From assembly GCA_029706075.1 (NCBI GenBank), contig JAINUG010000328.1:558001-622000 (forward strand): 64,000 bases of DNA, given 5' to 3'. Of the stretch, positions 21,541 to 33,260 are shown piece after piece. The notes below the pieces were generated by a model. It worked only from the letters and a program-made list of their open reading frames with translations, was not told where the DNA came from and did no database searches. Origin of the DNA: Aldrovandia affinis (Eukaryota; Chordata; Actinopteri; Notacanthiformes; Halosauridae). A program made the position numbers and the translations under genes. The stretch's first letter is position 1. Each line of letters starts with the position of its first letter.

Positions 21541-21814
21541 ATATATGGTATAAAAAGTATTCACCTCCTTTTGACATTTTATTTTCTTACTTCATGGATT
21601 TCTTGCCACTGATCAACACAAAATACTGTATAATGTAAAATAAAAAAACAACTCTAAAGTGTTTTATTAATTAATTATACAGAAAGAGAATCAGACAATA
21701 ATTGATTACATAAGTATTCACCCCCTTGACTTGGTAGAAGCACCTTAAGCTGCAATTACAGCTGTGAGTTTATGTGTGTATGCTGTGTTAGCCCATTCTT
21801 CTTTACAAAATTGC

Positions 21815-22331
21815 TCAAGCTCCATTAGGTTGGATGGGGATCAGTGGTGAACTGCAATATTTCAAATATTTCCACAGATTATCAATGGGGTTGAAGTCTG
21901 GGCTTTTTCCTGGACATTTATTTGTTTTGTTTTTAAACCACTCCAATGCGGCTTTTGCTGTATGCTTTGGGTCATTATTCTGATGGAATATAAATCTACT
22001 CCCATGTCCCAGGTCTCTTGCAGACTGCAGCAGGTTTTCCTCAAAGATCTGTTTAAATCTTGCTCCATCCATTTTGCCCTCTATTTTGACAAAGTTCTCC
22101 AGTCCCAGAAGCATCCCCATAGTATTAGGTTCCCGCCACCATGTTTCACGGTAGGGATAGTGTTCTTGGGATGATGCGCAATGTCAGGCTTGCGGCAAAC
22201 ATAGCGCCTAATGTTAATGCCAAAAAGTTCAATCTTGATATCATCAGACCATAGAATCGTTCTCCACTTGGTTTCAGTCTCCTACGTGCCTTCTGGCAAA
22301 CTCTAAGCAGTATTTCATGTGAGTCAATCAT
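21815..22331 (-). pseudogene. Tc1-like transposase, C-terminal half
   Basis: The minus-strand frame 21815-22120 encodes FIFHQNNDPKHTAK, with the second catalytic Asp of the DD34E triad, and PDFNPIDNLWK, where the Glu-bearing motif (normally NPIENLW) reads NPID. The catalytic Glu is thus changed to Asp. The adjoining frame 22146-22331 contains the preceding region. It is out of frame with neighbouring pieces and inactive. Confidence 0.8.
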
Positions 22332-22592
22332 TTAGCAGATGCTATCCAAAGAGACTTACAGAAAGTGCATTCAGCTCTAGTACATGAACAACCACTTGAT
22401 GCTACAATGTTCAAGCACATCATTCCTCAAGTAAGCAGCATAAACAACACGAGCGCTAAAGGAAATTAACTAATGAATTAATAATTTTTTCTATATATTG
22501 ATGGGTGGGTTAAGGGCCAAGGTGCAATGTAAAGAAGTGTGTTTTCAGCCTGCATTGGAAGATAGACAGCAATTTGACTATACTGACATCAG
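22322..22592. repeat. Repeat inserted in the Tc1-like element
   Basis: It begins with CATTTAGCAGATGCTATCCAAAGAGACTTACAG, a form of the tail seen in the L2-related SINEs of this window, and continues with sequence unlike the Tc1 element. The Tc1 transposase sequence resumes near 22593 (CAACAATGGCTTTC). Confidence 0.6.
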
Positions 22593-22960
22593 TTTTCTTC
22601 AACAATGGCTTTCTTTTTGCCACCCTCCCATAAAGTGCAGATTTGTGAAGTGCCTGGGCTATTGTTGTCCCATGGACAGTTTCTCCCATCTCTGCCCTGA
22701 AGGGCTGTATCTCCGTCAGAGTTGCCATAGCCGGCATGAGCATGCTGCATACAAGAGTGGCTCTGTGTGTTGACGGCTTGACAAGTTCCATCTCGGAGGA
22801 GGTGGTTCATCGCCTTTATCAACGCCAGCCCCAGAGCTACAGCAGCGAGCTCGCAGTACAAGGGGGGATATTTTACATGAAAACAGGGTACCATTGGCTA
22901 CTAAAATGGGGACAAATCTGAAACAAGTTTTTTTTTTGTGTGTAGTATTTTGTGTTGATC
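22593..22960 (-). pseudogene. Tc1-like transposase, N-terminal fragments
   Basis: Minus-strand sequence shows scattered fragments matching the middle and DNA-binding part of the Tc1 transposase (around 22593-22730). Frames are short and shifted. It belongs with the fragment at 21815-22331. Confidence 0.55.
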
Positions 22961-23058
22961 CAGTGGCAAGAAATGCCAATTAAATTCATTTAGATTCCAT
23001 GAAGAAAATAAAATGTGAAAAATGCCAAAGAGGGTGAATAGTTTTTATACCCACTGTA

Positions 23059-25185
23059 CATTGGTTATTGTTATTTTCATATATGCCATAAGGAATGTTA
23101 TCTTTCTTATTGTTGTTATATTTAAATATTTTACATATGTGTACAATAACAAAAAGGTGAAGGTGGTAATACCTGATTTATATGTTATATTCTAACATTT
23201 ACAATACACTCCTTAAATATACTTTTCTAACATACACCGCTAGCACAACAAGCTCAGCTAGATGTAAGTTTCCAGACTCAGCATGATACAGTGTGTCATT
23301 GTTACGCTGGTAAACATGTGCCCAGGTTATGCTAATTCTACCCTCAAGATGAAACTCTTTTGAGGGAAATGATGACTCCCGGGGGAACTGATTGAATGCT
23401 CTTGTGTAAATTGTATGCCATTCTTGTGCGATTATCTAGATTGTTACAAAATACAGCAAGGTGAACAGTGAAAGTCAGCTGGCCAGTGTCAGAGAAGACA
23501 TTTACAAAACTGAGTGTGAAATGTCAGCTCAATGTTCCAAACCATACTCCCAAATTCTGAAGCTACACATTTACTCAGGCACATAAAATCTGCCTACTCC
23601 TCCATTGCATCAATTATAGATTGTGGTCTCTATGGGTGTCATGCTTTCAAGTCTGTCAGTGAAGAGTAACTGCAAATGTCCCCCAAGCTGTTGAAAGGAA
23701 CACTGCACACATTTTCATCCTGAAATGACCTCAGATCAGAACACAGTCAGTCCAAAAGTGTCTGAAGTAAATTAAACTTGATAAAAAGAAATGGCTAATT
23801 GGTACCGTCAATGTGTCGTGTATCGTCACTCATACTGTATAATCAAGGGTAGGTATCCAGCTGGAATCATAAAACTCAGAACCTCATTTAGAGCAGGAGT
23901 AGGGAACCCAAATGCAGACCAGTACATTAAAGGCTCATAGAAATGAACTATAGCCTACCTACATATAGTGACACCGAGTTTTGAATTACATTTTTAAATA
24001 TTAAAGAATAAAGTAGGTGATTTAAATATTTTCATCTTTTAATTGAGGAGTTATTTTTACATACATTCATACATATTAAATGTATGTAAACAAGCAGTGG
24101 CGGTCCTGGTTCACTTGGTGCCCTAGGCGAGATCAGTCGGTTGCCAAACTGACAAAGGACTATTTAAGGCATATTAACACATTCCTAAAAAAAATACAAA
24201 AAACACACTGTTAACCTCTGTTCAGATTACAGAAAATCAGATTACAGTCCAATTTAAAGCATAGTCCTTGAACTATGAAAACCTAAAAATGAGGAGCTAA
24301 ATGTCTCCAATATTTCAGGATAGCTGTATGATAAATGTTCATCTGGTTAACTTGAACGTCCCCTTGAAACAAAGTCAATCTCAACGGATCGATTGCACTG
24401 CACTCTGGTTTAAACCACAGGACCCACAGAGCTGCATTACAACTGGAACAGTTACTACTTATCTGTGAGATAGGAACAGGTGCTACAGATGTTATGCGCC
24501 TTTGTGGTCCTGTGGTTTAAACTCCTGCCAAGTACACTGCAATTGGCCCAAGTTAATAAATACATTGGAACAGTTCCCCTTCTGATGATCTAAATGGTAA
24601 TACGGGTTATATGGTTTATCATAGCCTACAGTTTTTTCCTTATTCTGTAGGTATCTGAGAGCGATTCCTCAACACATTCTAATTTTCTTTTTCTAATCGT
24701 CCTTGCTTAGGGCAATGTATGTTGCCTCGTCGCTTCTCTTCTTTCATCTTATGAAAAGATCAACTTTGTACCGCGGAGATACTGCCCAAATAGCGAGCCA
24801 GAACGGGACGTGAGCCAGAACGTCAACTATAAGGTGACTGTACATCAATTTACAACTTTAATTAAACATAGTACTAATTACACATTACGTATATGGCCCC
24901 AGTGGTTTGTGTTAACTAAACTGAAAAGCTATTTTATTTTTCACATGGCAATAAAAAAAATAACATTGGCGCGAACTCGAATGTTCGATTGGAGACCAAG
25001 TGTTTGACGCTGTTGGTTGCTTGATTACGGATTTAGAAGGGTAACGCGGAAGCAATCGGTATGTTATTCTGGTTAATACAAAACACGATCAATCTGTTTT
25101 AAAAGAGAAAAAGTGATGGAGGCGATACTTCTGCTGCAACGAATAATGTACTGAAGCGTGTGGCAAGACAATACGACACTGAGTA
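23059..25185. other. Unassigned, with a short repeat trace
   Basis: AT-rich non-coding DNA. A stretch near 24095-24140 (AGTGGCGGTCCTGGTTCACTTGGTGCCCTAGG) resembles the terminal part of common fish DNA-transposon remnants. No gene was recognised. Confidence 0.5.
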
Positions 25186-25430
25186 CATTAGGTTTGAATT
25201 CAGTGGCAGGTGGTGATACAGAGCCAAAAGGACAATGTGGTGAATGTGGTGAAATCCTCTCAAATGAATCATTAAATCCATCAAAACCATCAAAGCTGCA
25301 GAGACACAAAACACGCTGGATGTGCAGGAAAACCAAATGAATATTTCCAAAGTTAGTGAGACGGGCTTCAAACACTTGAGAAAGCCATAAGTACGCTCAC
25401 AACGCAATCGAAAGCCGCTCTGGAGGCGAG
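25186..25430 (+). pseudogene. hAT-type BED zinc-finger transposase remnant
   Basis: The + frame ending near 25340 reads GQCGECGEILSNESLNPSKPSKLQRHK. This is the CX2C...H pattern of the BED finger in hAT/ZBED-type transposases, where it binds DNA. A stop follows soon after, and the next block (NISKVSETGFKHL) is cut short. Only the N-terminal DNA-binding part is recognisable. It could also be an old domesticated-gene fragment, but it has no splice signals. Confidence 0.6.
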
Positions 25431-26075
25431 TTACCTTGTAATTCTGCCCATTTATCTTGTAGCAAGAAATTACCCCCCTTTTAAAAAAATGTATTATATT
25501 TCTTTATTTCTTTATTAATTCATTTATTTCTTTATAATCAGGGGTCCACACTAACAGTAGCCCTATAAACCAATCTAAAATGGCAAACAAATTGACATTT
25601 ATAACATTTTTATAAGTCTTTATATTTTATTAACTTTTTATTTTTTATTTCTTAGTTGTGGCGAAGAAGCAACATTTAAATTTTAAACGTGCATTCTTAA
25701 ATGAGGGCCTAAAGAAAAAAATCGTATCATTAGTTTACATTTTTAAAAGAATTTCAATTTTAATTTAAAAAATAAATCACACTTGGGAGCTTGAAAGCTG
25801 TGTGTGGGTATTGACTAGTTTTTTCATAGACTAAGTCTTTAAAAACATTTTAAATCCGATTTGTTCATTGAGTTGTGGGGTTACCATTTTGTCCGTTCGG
25901 GAAACCAAAAACTGACTACTGGTAGCCCGAATTGGCAACCACATTCCATTGAAAGCATTGGGCCTTGATAAATATTTTATGGTTATTTCTTTATGTGAGC
26001 CCTGACCTTTTTGACACATACCTAAGTGGGCCTTGAGTTGCAAAAGGTTGAGAAACCCTGCTGTAGTGAACATAG
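25431..26075. repeat. Probable remainder of the hAT-like element
   Basis: AT-rich sequence ending with GTTGCAAAAGGTTGAGAAACCCTGCTGTAG (about 26037-26065), which resembles the right end of common fish hAT elements. The left terminus was not identified, so limits are uncertain. Confidence 0.4.
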
Positions 26076-26144
26076 CCCACTTGTTATTAGCCTTGGTACC
26101 AGGGAAATCAGGGTAGCCTACCTCAACTGAAAAATTGACAAAAA

Positions 26145-26275
26145 TATATAGGACTATATGTAATCACATGTGAATACCTGTGACGTAAATGTGACAGCAT
26201 GTGACAATATGTGGTATACATGAGGAAAAGTGTGGTTAACATGTGAATCACGTGATGTGCAGAATTCTTGTGATT
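26145..26275. repeat. CATGTG-rich degenerate repeat
   Basis: Many near copies of CACATGTGA/TCATGTGA follow each other with irregular spacing. This is a degenerate repeat with palindromic units; no coding content. Confidence 0.5.
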
Positions 26276-26419
26276 TTTCCATAGGGTCATATCTTTGGGT
26301 ATAGAATGCGACACAAATTAGTATTACGTGCTTGTGACCGTCTTACCTTATTCATGTTTCCCCAATTATATGATCACGGCATAACCTTCAAACGTTATAT
26401 ATGTAATGGAGTTGGTTCT

Positions 26420-26590
26420 GCCTGCAGCGTGTTTCAAACCGAGGATCTTGACATGACAAGAGAGTGATTTAGCCCGCCGAGCCAAAGACTCAAGTCCCTA
26501 ACTCCGGAAATAATCACACTCTTATCGGCATCACATTCTGTAGCGGACGCTCACGTGTTAACGCACGTACCGGAGCTCCACCGCTACACA
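26420..26590 (-). repeat. Possible tRNA-like SINE
   Basis: On the minus strand, TTGGCTCGGCGGGCTAA (A-box-like) is followed about 35 nt later by CGGTTTGAAAC (B-box-like), the spacing of tRNA-derived promoters. The flanking part TGTAGCGG...CCGCTACA (26539-26588) is an inverted repeat. No target duplication was found, so this remains tentative. Confidence 0.4.
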
Positions 26591-27473
26591 TACTTTGTTG
26601 TTTTTTAATCTTGTGTGATTATTGGCAAGTTCATTGGCATGTTTTTCATTGAGGAATGTAAAAGGGATATCTGCTACACAGTGCTTAATTTGTAAAATAA
26701 GAGATGCCGGGGCTCAACTCGCCTCCCCCTCCCAGGTCCCTGACATGCCATTTGTAATGTATTTAGTGTTTCAAGTTATTAAATACATATTGAAATTGTA
26801 GTGACGAATAGAAGGACACGGCCAGAACATGAAAACAAGATAACACACTAACTAGTTAGTGCTGGCTGCCACAGAGCTGTAGCTTAGCCCGGAACCTGGC
26901 TAGGTTGTTAAGGCAAAGAGCGATACATAAAAAAACATGGAGGCATGCATAGAAACAGTCGCTTCGTGGCGACCTAGCTACCACTGCTCGCTACAATACT
27001 TACAATGTTCTTTAAAATTGCATTAATTGCAACTGAAATAATTGCTCCGTGGCTAGCGAGCTGCAGCTTGTGAGTATCTGTGCCTCTGAGGTTGAGGATA
27101 GGGGCAGGGCCGGATTACTGAACGGGCTGGTTGGGCACAGGCCCAGGGGCCCAGAGGTCAGAGGGGCCCTCAAAAAAACAGATTTTTTGTCTTTAAAAAA
27201 ATTGTACAAATAATAGTAAATAAATATTCATATGTGATTTAAATATTGCTATGATATGTTAAGCAAGCGTGCCTTGCTTGTTTGGCTGTGAAAGGTCACG
27301 GCCGGGTCAGTGGCAAAGGCGTGCAGGAAGTAAGACATCAGACACAACAGACAAAGTCACTTTCTGTTTGTCATGTACTGTCACTGCTTTGTGGTCACTG
27401 TCTTTTGTCATGTACTGTCACTGCTATGTGGTCACTGTCTGTTTGTCATTCAGTCTGTTTGACATATGAAGAC
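26591..27473. other. Mostly unassigned
   Basis: Non-coding. The segment 27105-27175 (GGGGCAGGGCCGGATTACTG...GGGGCCC) resembles a dispersed DNA-transposon remnant. Nothing else recognised. Confidence 0.45.
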
Positions 27474-28491
27474 AGCATTGTCACGGTTCCATGTATTTCA
27501 TGCCACGTTTTATGTGTTATTTATGTCATGTTTCATTTCATGTCATGTCTTGATTCGGTTTTCATGTTACGTTTCTGTTCATGTTTAAAGCATACACTTT
27601 TTCATGTTCTTTCCGCAAATCTGGCGTTCATGCTTTCTCTCTCTCGTTGTCGCTCGTGTTTCCTTATTGTTTCTAACCCCTCCTTGTCTGATTACTAATT
27701 TAGTAATTAGATAGTTTTATTGTTTCTGCTAGCACAATTGGCAATTTAGTAACTAATTGCTGACGTGCTGGAGATTTACTAATTACTAACTTACAAACCA
27801 TGTATTCATGTTTCCTTTCGTTACTAGTTCATGTCTGATTTACTAATCTACTAACGCTAGGTCAGGATAGGATAATTACTAACAACGACTAATTATCTTG
27901 TTACCTTGTTACGCTCTCCTCAGCTGTTTTCTGTTTCGCTCTGTTCTCAAGCTAAGTGTCTGCACCTGTCTGCACCTCCATATAAGCTCAGTGTTTTTGT
28001 CACGTCCTGCGAAATTGTTGCCTATATTTCTATAGCACTTTTGAGCATTTTCCAAGTCTGATGTCTTTGTTACGATCCAAGCCTGTTTTCTGACCATTGT
28101 TACTGCCTGCCGTTTTGTTACCACTGCCTGTTTAGACCACAAGTTTCTGCTTGCTGTCTTTTGTGCCTTTGCCCCGTGGAGCAGACTTCGGTCTTGACTC
28201 TTGCACCGTCCCTCACTACGAGCCTGCCTACTGTCCTCCTGTACCTCTGCCCCGCTGACAGCTACTCTGGTTTGTTTTGGATTTTGCATGGTTTACCGAG
28301 TTCGAGACTGCCTTCTCCCTCGGTACTGTACTTTGGTTATTGGCTTGATTTTTTGGTTATCGGACTTTTCTTTTGTTTTGACTACGTCTCCTGAATATTC
28401 CTCTAATAAAGCCCTTGCGGGTCTTTATTTTATGTCATTGTTTCTGAGTCGTGCATTTTGGGTCCAACCCTCACGTACCCATCTCAAGCAT
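27474..28491 (+). repeat. Solo LTR with perfect 5-bp target duplication
   Basis: The unit 27479-28486 (1008 bp) begins TGTCACGG and ends CCCATCTCA, and is flanked by agcat at 27474-27478 and 28487-28491. It has a TATAAG box (27981-27986) and AATAAA (28405-28410) in the correct order. No internal genes remain, so it is the product of LTR-LTR recombination. Confidence 0.9.
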
Positions 28492-29280
28492 GTCTTCATA
28501 TGTCCTGTCTGTGCCATCTCTTTTTACTATGCCTGCATCAGGAATTGCCCCCCGGGGACATATTACATTTTTTAAATCTGAATTTGAATTTGAATATCTG
28601 GTAGGCACATAATAGCAGAAGTGGAAATGAGATGACTATTGGAGAGATAGAAAAATAAATTAAGTGAAAGATAAATATCTAAATACAAATAACAGACTAA
28701 TAAAAATATGGAACCTAAGAAGAGGAAAAGTAGTATAGAAAAAACAAACATTGAAACAGTAAATGTAGGGAATTGAGGCAAAGTTTAGTTTTGTATAGTA
28801 GACAGAGTCTAGAAATGGACCCCATATTTTCCTAAATCTTGAGTAATTTTCTCTTACACAGTATTATCTTTTCTGGGGTGCAATATGACATAATCTCATT
28901 CAACCACTTGAGAGGAAGGAGCGTGTTCAGATTTCCAATTTGTTAAGATACAACTGTAGCAGCCAAAAGTAAGAAGTAACCTACTTATTATGCTATTTAA
29001 TATTTAATGTTATGACCCCAAGGAGCCATATTCTAGGATCATCTGAAACGTCTGTTTCTAATACTTTTTATGCAATGCCAATAGCCTATAAATCGAGGGA
29101 GCAAGCAATAGCCAGAACATGAAATATAGAAACATTTTGGAATGTAGCGCTGCAGGCATTATCAAATAATAATAACCATTAAAAACGAATGAATAAATAA
29201 GCAATATAAACAAATAAAACAGGAATAGTAACTTCAAATGAAATAATGTACGAGTTTAACGTTGAACTCGCAAATCTCAA
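28492..29280. other. No recognised feature
   Basis: AT-rich, non-coding. Nothing recognised. Confidence 0.5.
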
Positions 29281-29744
29281 AGTTCATACTGTCCGTAGCC
29301 AAGAGATTCCCAGCGCACGGTGTTCGCTGCAGATGGTGCTTTCCCGACAGCAGCGGATTGTTAAACGGCTGCGGGGAAGTTGTGGCTCGCTGCTTGTACA
29401 ACTCTGCTCAGCGGTTTTGCATTTTCTGTCTGAAGTAACATATTTGATCACTGTCAAGGCTGCAGGCACTCCACAGTCCACCGAGTTCACCGTATAACTG
29501 AACAGTGCAGTTTAGTTCCGCGACTGCCTAGCACTACAGCGCTGGAATTGTGTACCAAGGACATCCTTTTAGATTTTTGTGACTCCTGTCTTTTTTTGAC
29601 AAGACAGGAGTATTGTTGTCGTGTCGTGTATTGCTTTTGCTTTATTGGGAACTACGAAGTGGAACCTCACCAGTCCTGAGCGGATTAATGGCTCTTTGGA
29701 AAGTTGATCGTTGATTCTAACTGAAGCTTGATTTTTCACAAAAA
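29281..29744 (+). promoter_or_regulatory. vipr2: Candidate promoter and 5' UTR of vipr2
   Basis: This stretch is less AT-rich than its surroundings and directly precedes the signal-peptide exon. It contains a perfect 10-bp hairpin (ACTCCTGTCT / AGACAGGAGT, 29582-29611, 10-nt loop). A short upstream frame, ATG at 29688 to stop at 29714, encodes MALWKVDR. The transcription start is not visible from sequence, so whether these lie in the mRNA is inferred. Confidence 0.45.
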
Positions 29745-29795
29745 ATGAGAAGTTTACATTTGTTTGTTTTTCTTACATTTTCGTGTACGTCATTT
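29745..29795 (+). CDS. vipr2: vipr2 exon 1 (signal peptide)
   Basis: ATG at 29745 opens 17 codons, MRSLHLFVFLTFSCTSF, a short basic-hydrophobic signal peptide. A strong donor, GTAAGT, begins at 29796. It ends in phase 0, which matches the phase of exon 2. The spliced product would read ...CTSF-VNGRHPTCNF, and human VPAC2 has the same V-N-x-x-H-P-x-C-x-F spacing after its signal peptide. A at -3 gives an acceptable start context. Because exon 2 is 19.5 kb away and this exon is so short, assignment depends on the signal peptide, phase and donor together; a different first exon is possible. Confidence 0.65.
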
Positions 29796-32255
29796 GTAAG
29801 TATATGATTTTATGTCCTTCGTTTCTTAATGATCTAATTTAAGCTTCGCTTCCCAATAGGCTAATCAAACGGTAGCCTATATTTCCATGATGTAACATTA
29901 TACAATTAATAAAACGATAAGAGCATTAACACGGTGAGAGCATTGACCGCACGGAGATTGCACTCTACATTTCAGTCTAGTTTCAGTCACTTGTAAAGAT
30001 TTAATGTAGCCTACGACCAGATCATTCAAATTTGGAAGTGGCACTATTTCCATGCATTTATAGCCAATGTTTGGAGGTAATGAGCATCCTGTTGTTTCCT
30101 GGAGAGCACTGGTGTTAGTCCGGTGTTGCATCGCGGACGGTAATCCAATTAACATGGAGGGGGGAAAATGATAACACGTTTGTTTATAACCTACTATAGC
30201 TGGGGACACAGCGATTATTGTATTGTTCGAAACATTCAATTAATGGCACATTTGGGCAACTTTTTCAATTGATTAAAGTTATAATGCACCAAATTATATA
30301 CATTTTTGAACAAAGAACAAAGTAAAAATAGACTGGAGAAAAGAAAAAGTATTGTTATCCTTACTCTCGAATCCAGCGTTATTTCCAGGTAAGGATGATA
30401 GGAACTTGGGGCTTCTGTGTGCCTGGCTGTTTAAATCCCAGTATCTATTTTAGTGTTAAATTAAACGGTGCTGGGTCAGGCCAGATAGGCAAAGGCTTAA
30501 TCTTACCCCCGGAGTTATCGTACGGTACCCAGGCGGAGAGATTTTTTGCGCTCGGTACGTGATTTAGGAAGAGGGGCACAGGTGCGCGCCTTGCGTGTTA
30601 TCCAGACCTTGGACTAGCGCGTGTAAAGGTCATCCGAGGAGCGAAAGCTCATAGCAAAAACAGCTGCCTCATTCCTCTCCCCTCTAAAACATTTTCATTC
30701 AATTTGTCGTGACATTACAAGTGGCACCGTCACTGTAGATCCTGTTACGTCCTTTATCCGTTTGTCGGTGTCACCTGCTCGAACCCTGTGTTGCACATCT
30801 CTTTTTTGGCTCACCCCAGCCTCATCGCTTTCTCTTTGGCTTGTCTGGCAATGCCAGTCACTTCCTAAAACGCATTCTCTCTTATTTTCCTCAACCTTCA
30901 ATCATAAGATTCGTTACTAGCTTAGCCCCTTACTATCGCTAATGCTACTGCCGAGTTAAATAGATGCTAAGTAGCCTACGCAGTATTTTTGTTTTGTTAT
31001 TTAATTGTCCGAGTATCACAGTTCGCTTATTTACTTTGAAAAGTAATTCATAGTTATTAGTAATTGTATGGGAAAACCCCATTCATAATTCCAAAAGATA
31101 ATAATACAGAAATACACGTTTAAATACACCTTGAGATACTTGGGGACACTCACATAAAACTAAGGTTAGAATAACAAAGACAGTGCATGAAAAGTACTTG
31201 TTATGCATATTCTTTATTATAATTCTGTCGCTTCAAATACTGCAAGTCAAATCACTTTTTAGTAGCAGGTTAAATGAAGGGCTACATGATGCAGTGAGAT
31301 GGCATTGTCCTTCTCCAGATGATCCGAATTTAAAGGTCCTCACCCATGTCTCATTTCCTTATTTCCAAGAAAGAGCGGTTTCCTGCTTTTACTCAGCCGT
31401 TTTGTGACATCCAGTTGTCCCACACCACAACACATTTAGAAATATAACAAATAAAAAACATATTTATTAACAAACAGATAATATATTACTAGTATAATAT
31501 TTCAATACTGGAAATACACATATTCACAGGAGCACATAACATGTCATAAGGACAAAATAAATGTAATGGAAGGTGGAGTTTGTAGGTAACTAGATGTGTA
31601 AAGATCTGATATCGTGACCTGATTAATTTATGTACTGTATCTTCGTGTAATGAGCCTCTTGAAGAACAAATAATATTCTGGCACTGCCATTCGGGCAGAG
31701 CCAGTGTAATCATATAGGAGTTGATGTTGATGTTAGCAAATGGCGGCTGACAGCGCTGATCTGGAAACGCCTCCTCTCTCTGTTAAATGGTAAATCTGTG
31801 ATGTCATCATTCAGGGCTGACAGAGGCGGTGCATTATTGCTCTTATAGGTAGTTTACAGATGACGTCACGTCTCTTCGCTGCAGTGGCACAAACTTCATA
31901 TGGTGGTCTAAACAACAGTACGAAATGCCAGTGATGATTTGAGTGTTATGTTGTTTTGCTAGTTGTTGCTATGTTAGCTAGTTGTTGATATGCTCAAAGA
32001 CGTTGATATTTTACTAATCTCACAAAGCGTTTTGCGATCCCTATGATTAAATGGATTTTCATTATACTCCCATGATAGAGTTATTATTTTTCTTTCTATG
32101 TAAGCAATGTTGTGCTGTTTCATTTGCTTTTCAGTCAGCTCAGAATAGTTTTCTTTTGACATTTCATATGATTAGCCTGTGATACTCACGTTTCATATGT
32201 TAGCATTGCTTTCTATGTCGCTAGAACATTAATTGGAACTTGTACACTGAACATA
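29796..32255. other. Unassigned intron sequence
   Basis: AT-rich with somewhat GC-richer DNA near 30390-30680, just behind exon 1. No repeat termini, coding exon or RNA gene was recognised. Any regulatory content cannot be judged by eye. Confidence 0.5.
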
Positions 32256-32934
32256 TACACTACCGGTCAAAAGATTTAGAACACCCCAATTTTTCCAGTT
32301 TTTACTTAAATTTAAGCAGTTCAAGTCCAGTGAATAACCTGAAATGGTACAAAGGTAAGTGATAAACTGCCAGAGGTAAAAAAATAAAAAAAAAAAAAAG
32401 TTTAGGTTACCAAAAACGGGAAAATAATGTACATTTCAGAGTTATAAAAAAGGCCCTTTTCAGGGAACAAGTAATGGGTTAATGTGGGTTAACAGTCACT
32501 CAGTGCAAGTCGCCGACTCTGGATCCAACAAAAGAGCCCCAGACCCTCACACTTCCTCCTCCATGTTTGACAGTTGGTGTCACACACTGAGGAACCATCC
32601 TTTCGCCTTGCGTGAAACCCTGCGTGATGAACCAAAGATTTCACATTTTGATTCATCGGTCAATAACACCTTCTTCCAGCCTTCAGTAATCCACTGGTGG
32701 TGCTTCATGGCCCAGGCAAGCCTCTTTTTCTTATTTTGCCATCTTAGCAATGGCTTTCTTACTGCCACTCGACCTGTCAAACCTGCAGCTCGAAGTCTTC
32801 TCTTCACAGTTGAAACTGAGACTTCCTTACTTCGACCAGTGTTAAGCTGTGCTTGAAGCTGTTGTCCTGTGAACCACCTATCACGCAAGCTGTTGGAAAA
32901 TGGGCGTGTTCTAAAACTTTTGACCGGTAGTGTA
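32256..32934 (-). mobile_element. Tc1-like transposon, internally deleted, family A
   Basis: The element 32258-32932 has inverted ends CACTACCGGTCAAAAG-TTTAGAACACCCC and is flanked by TA on both sides. An A-rich run sits at 32380-32400. It is the same family as 56560-57623 but lacks most of one inverted repeat and the C-terminal half of the transposase. Confidence 0.9.
32580..32888 (-). pseudogene. Tc1-like transposase fragment, family A
   Basis: A 103-codon frame encodes the linker after the second HTH (GRSKEVSVSTVKRRLRAAGL), the conserved RKPLLRWQNKKKRLAWAM block and the first catalytic Asp (VLLTDESK). The second Asp and the Glu are missing. The protein would bind the inverted repeats and cut DNA; this fragment cannot catalyse. 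Confidence 0.85.
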
Positions 32935-33260
32935 TATCTGGTAGCACATGGTCTACATATTACAACTGCTCACAATTTCTATTTAACTTAAATCAATGTT
33001 ACTTTCATTTAATAAATCCCAGTTCAGTGACAGCTGCAAGTGACAACTTGTAGCTGTCATGGCGAGGCTAGCATGTATGGCCACTTTAGGGTTTGCTGTA
33101 ATCAATACGTAACATAAACACAATAAGCTAAAACAACGAAATGATGGTTCGATATTTGGTGGTGGATTGAGAAAAACAACGTCTGTAGAACGAATAGTTA
33201 GCTATATCCACAGAGGGCAAATCTGTCATTTATTGTGAGAAATCATTCCTTTTCATCCTG
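32935..33260. other. No recognised feature
   Basis: Non-coding. Nothing recognised. Confidence 0.5.

Larger units (their letters stand above)
21541..23058 (-). mobile_element. Tc1-like transposon interrupted by a second repeat
   Basis: The ends are inverted repeats of roughly 100 bp (GGTATAAAAAGTATTCACC at 21547-21565; its counterpart GGGTATAAAAACTATTCACC read from about 23053 leftwards). A broken transposase lies between. An unrelated repeat of about 270 bp (22322-22592) interrupts it. Tc1 elements move by cut-and-paste using a DD34E transposase. Confidence 0.8.

Noticed and set aside
26539..26588. Structured RNA hairpin TGTAGCGG...CCGCTACA
   Set aside because: The pairing is limited to the ends and it overlaps a probable SINE; not enough to call an RNA gene.
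27909..28289. 126-codon minus frame
   Set aside because: Antisense to a solo LTR with its own TATA and AATAAA on the + strand; no domain seen.
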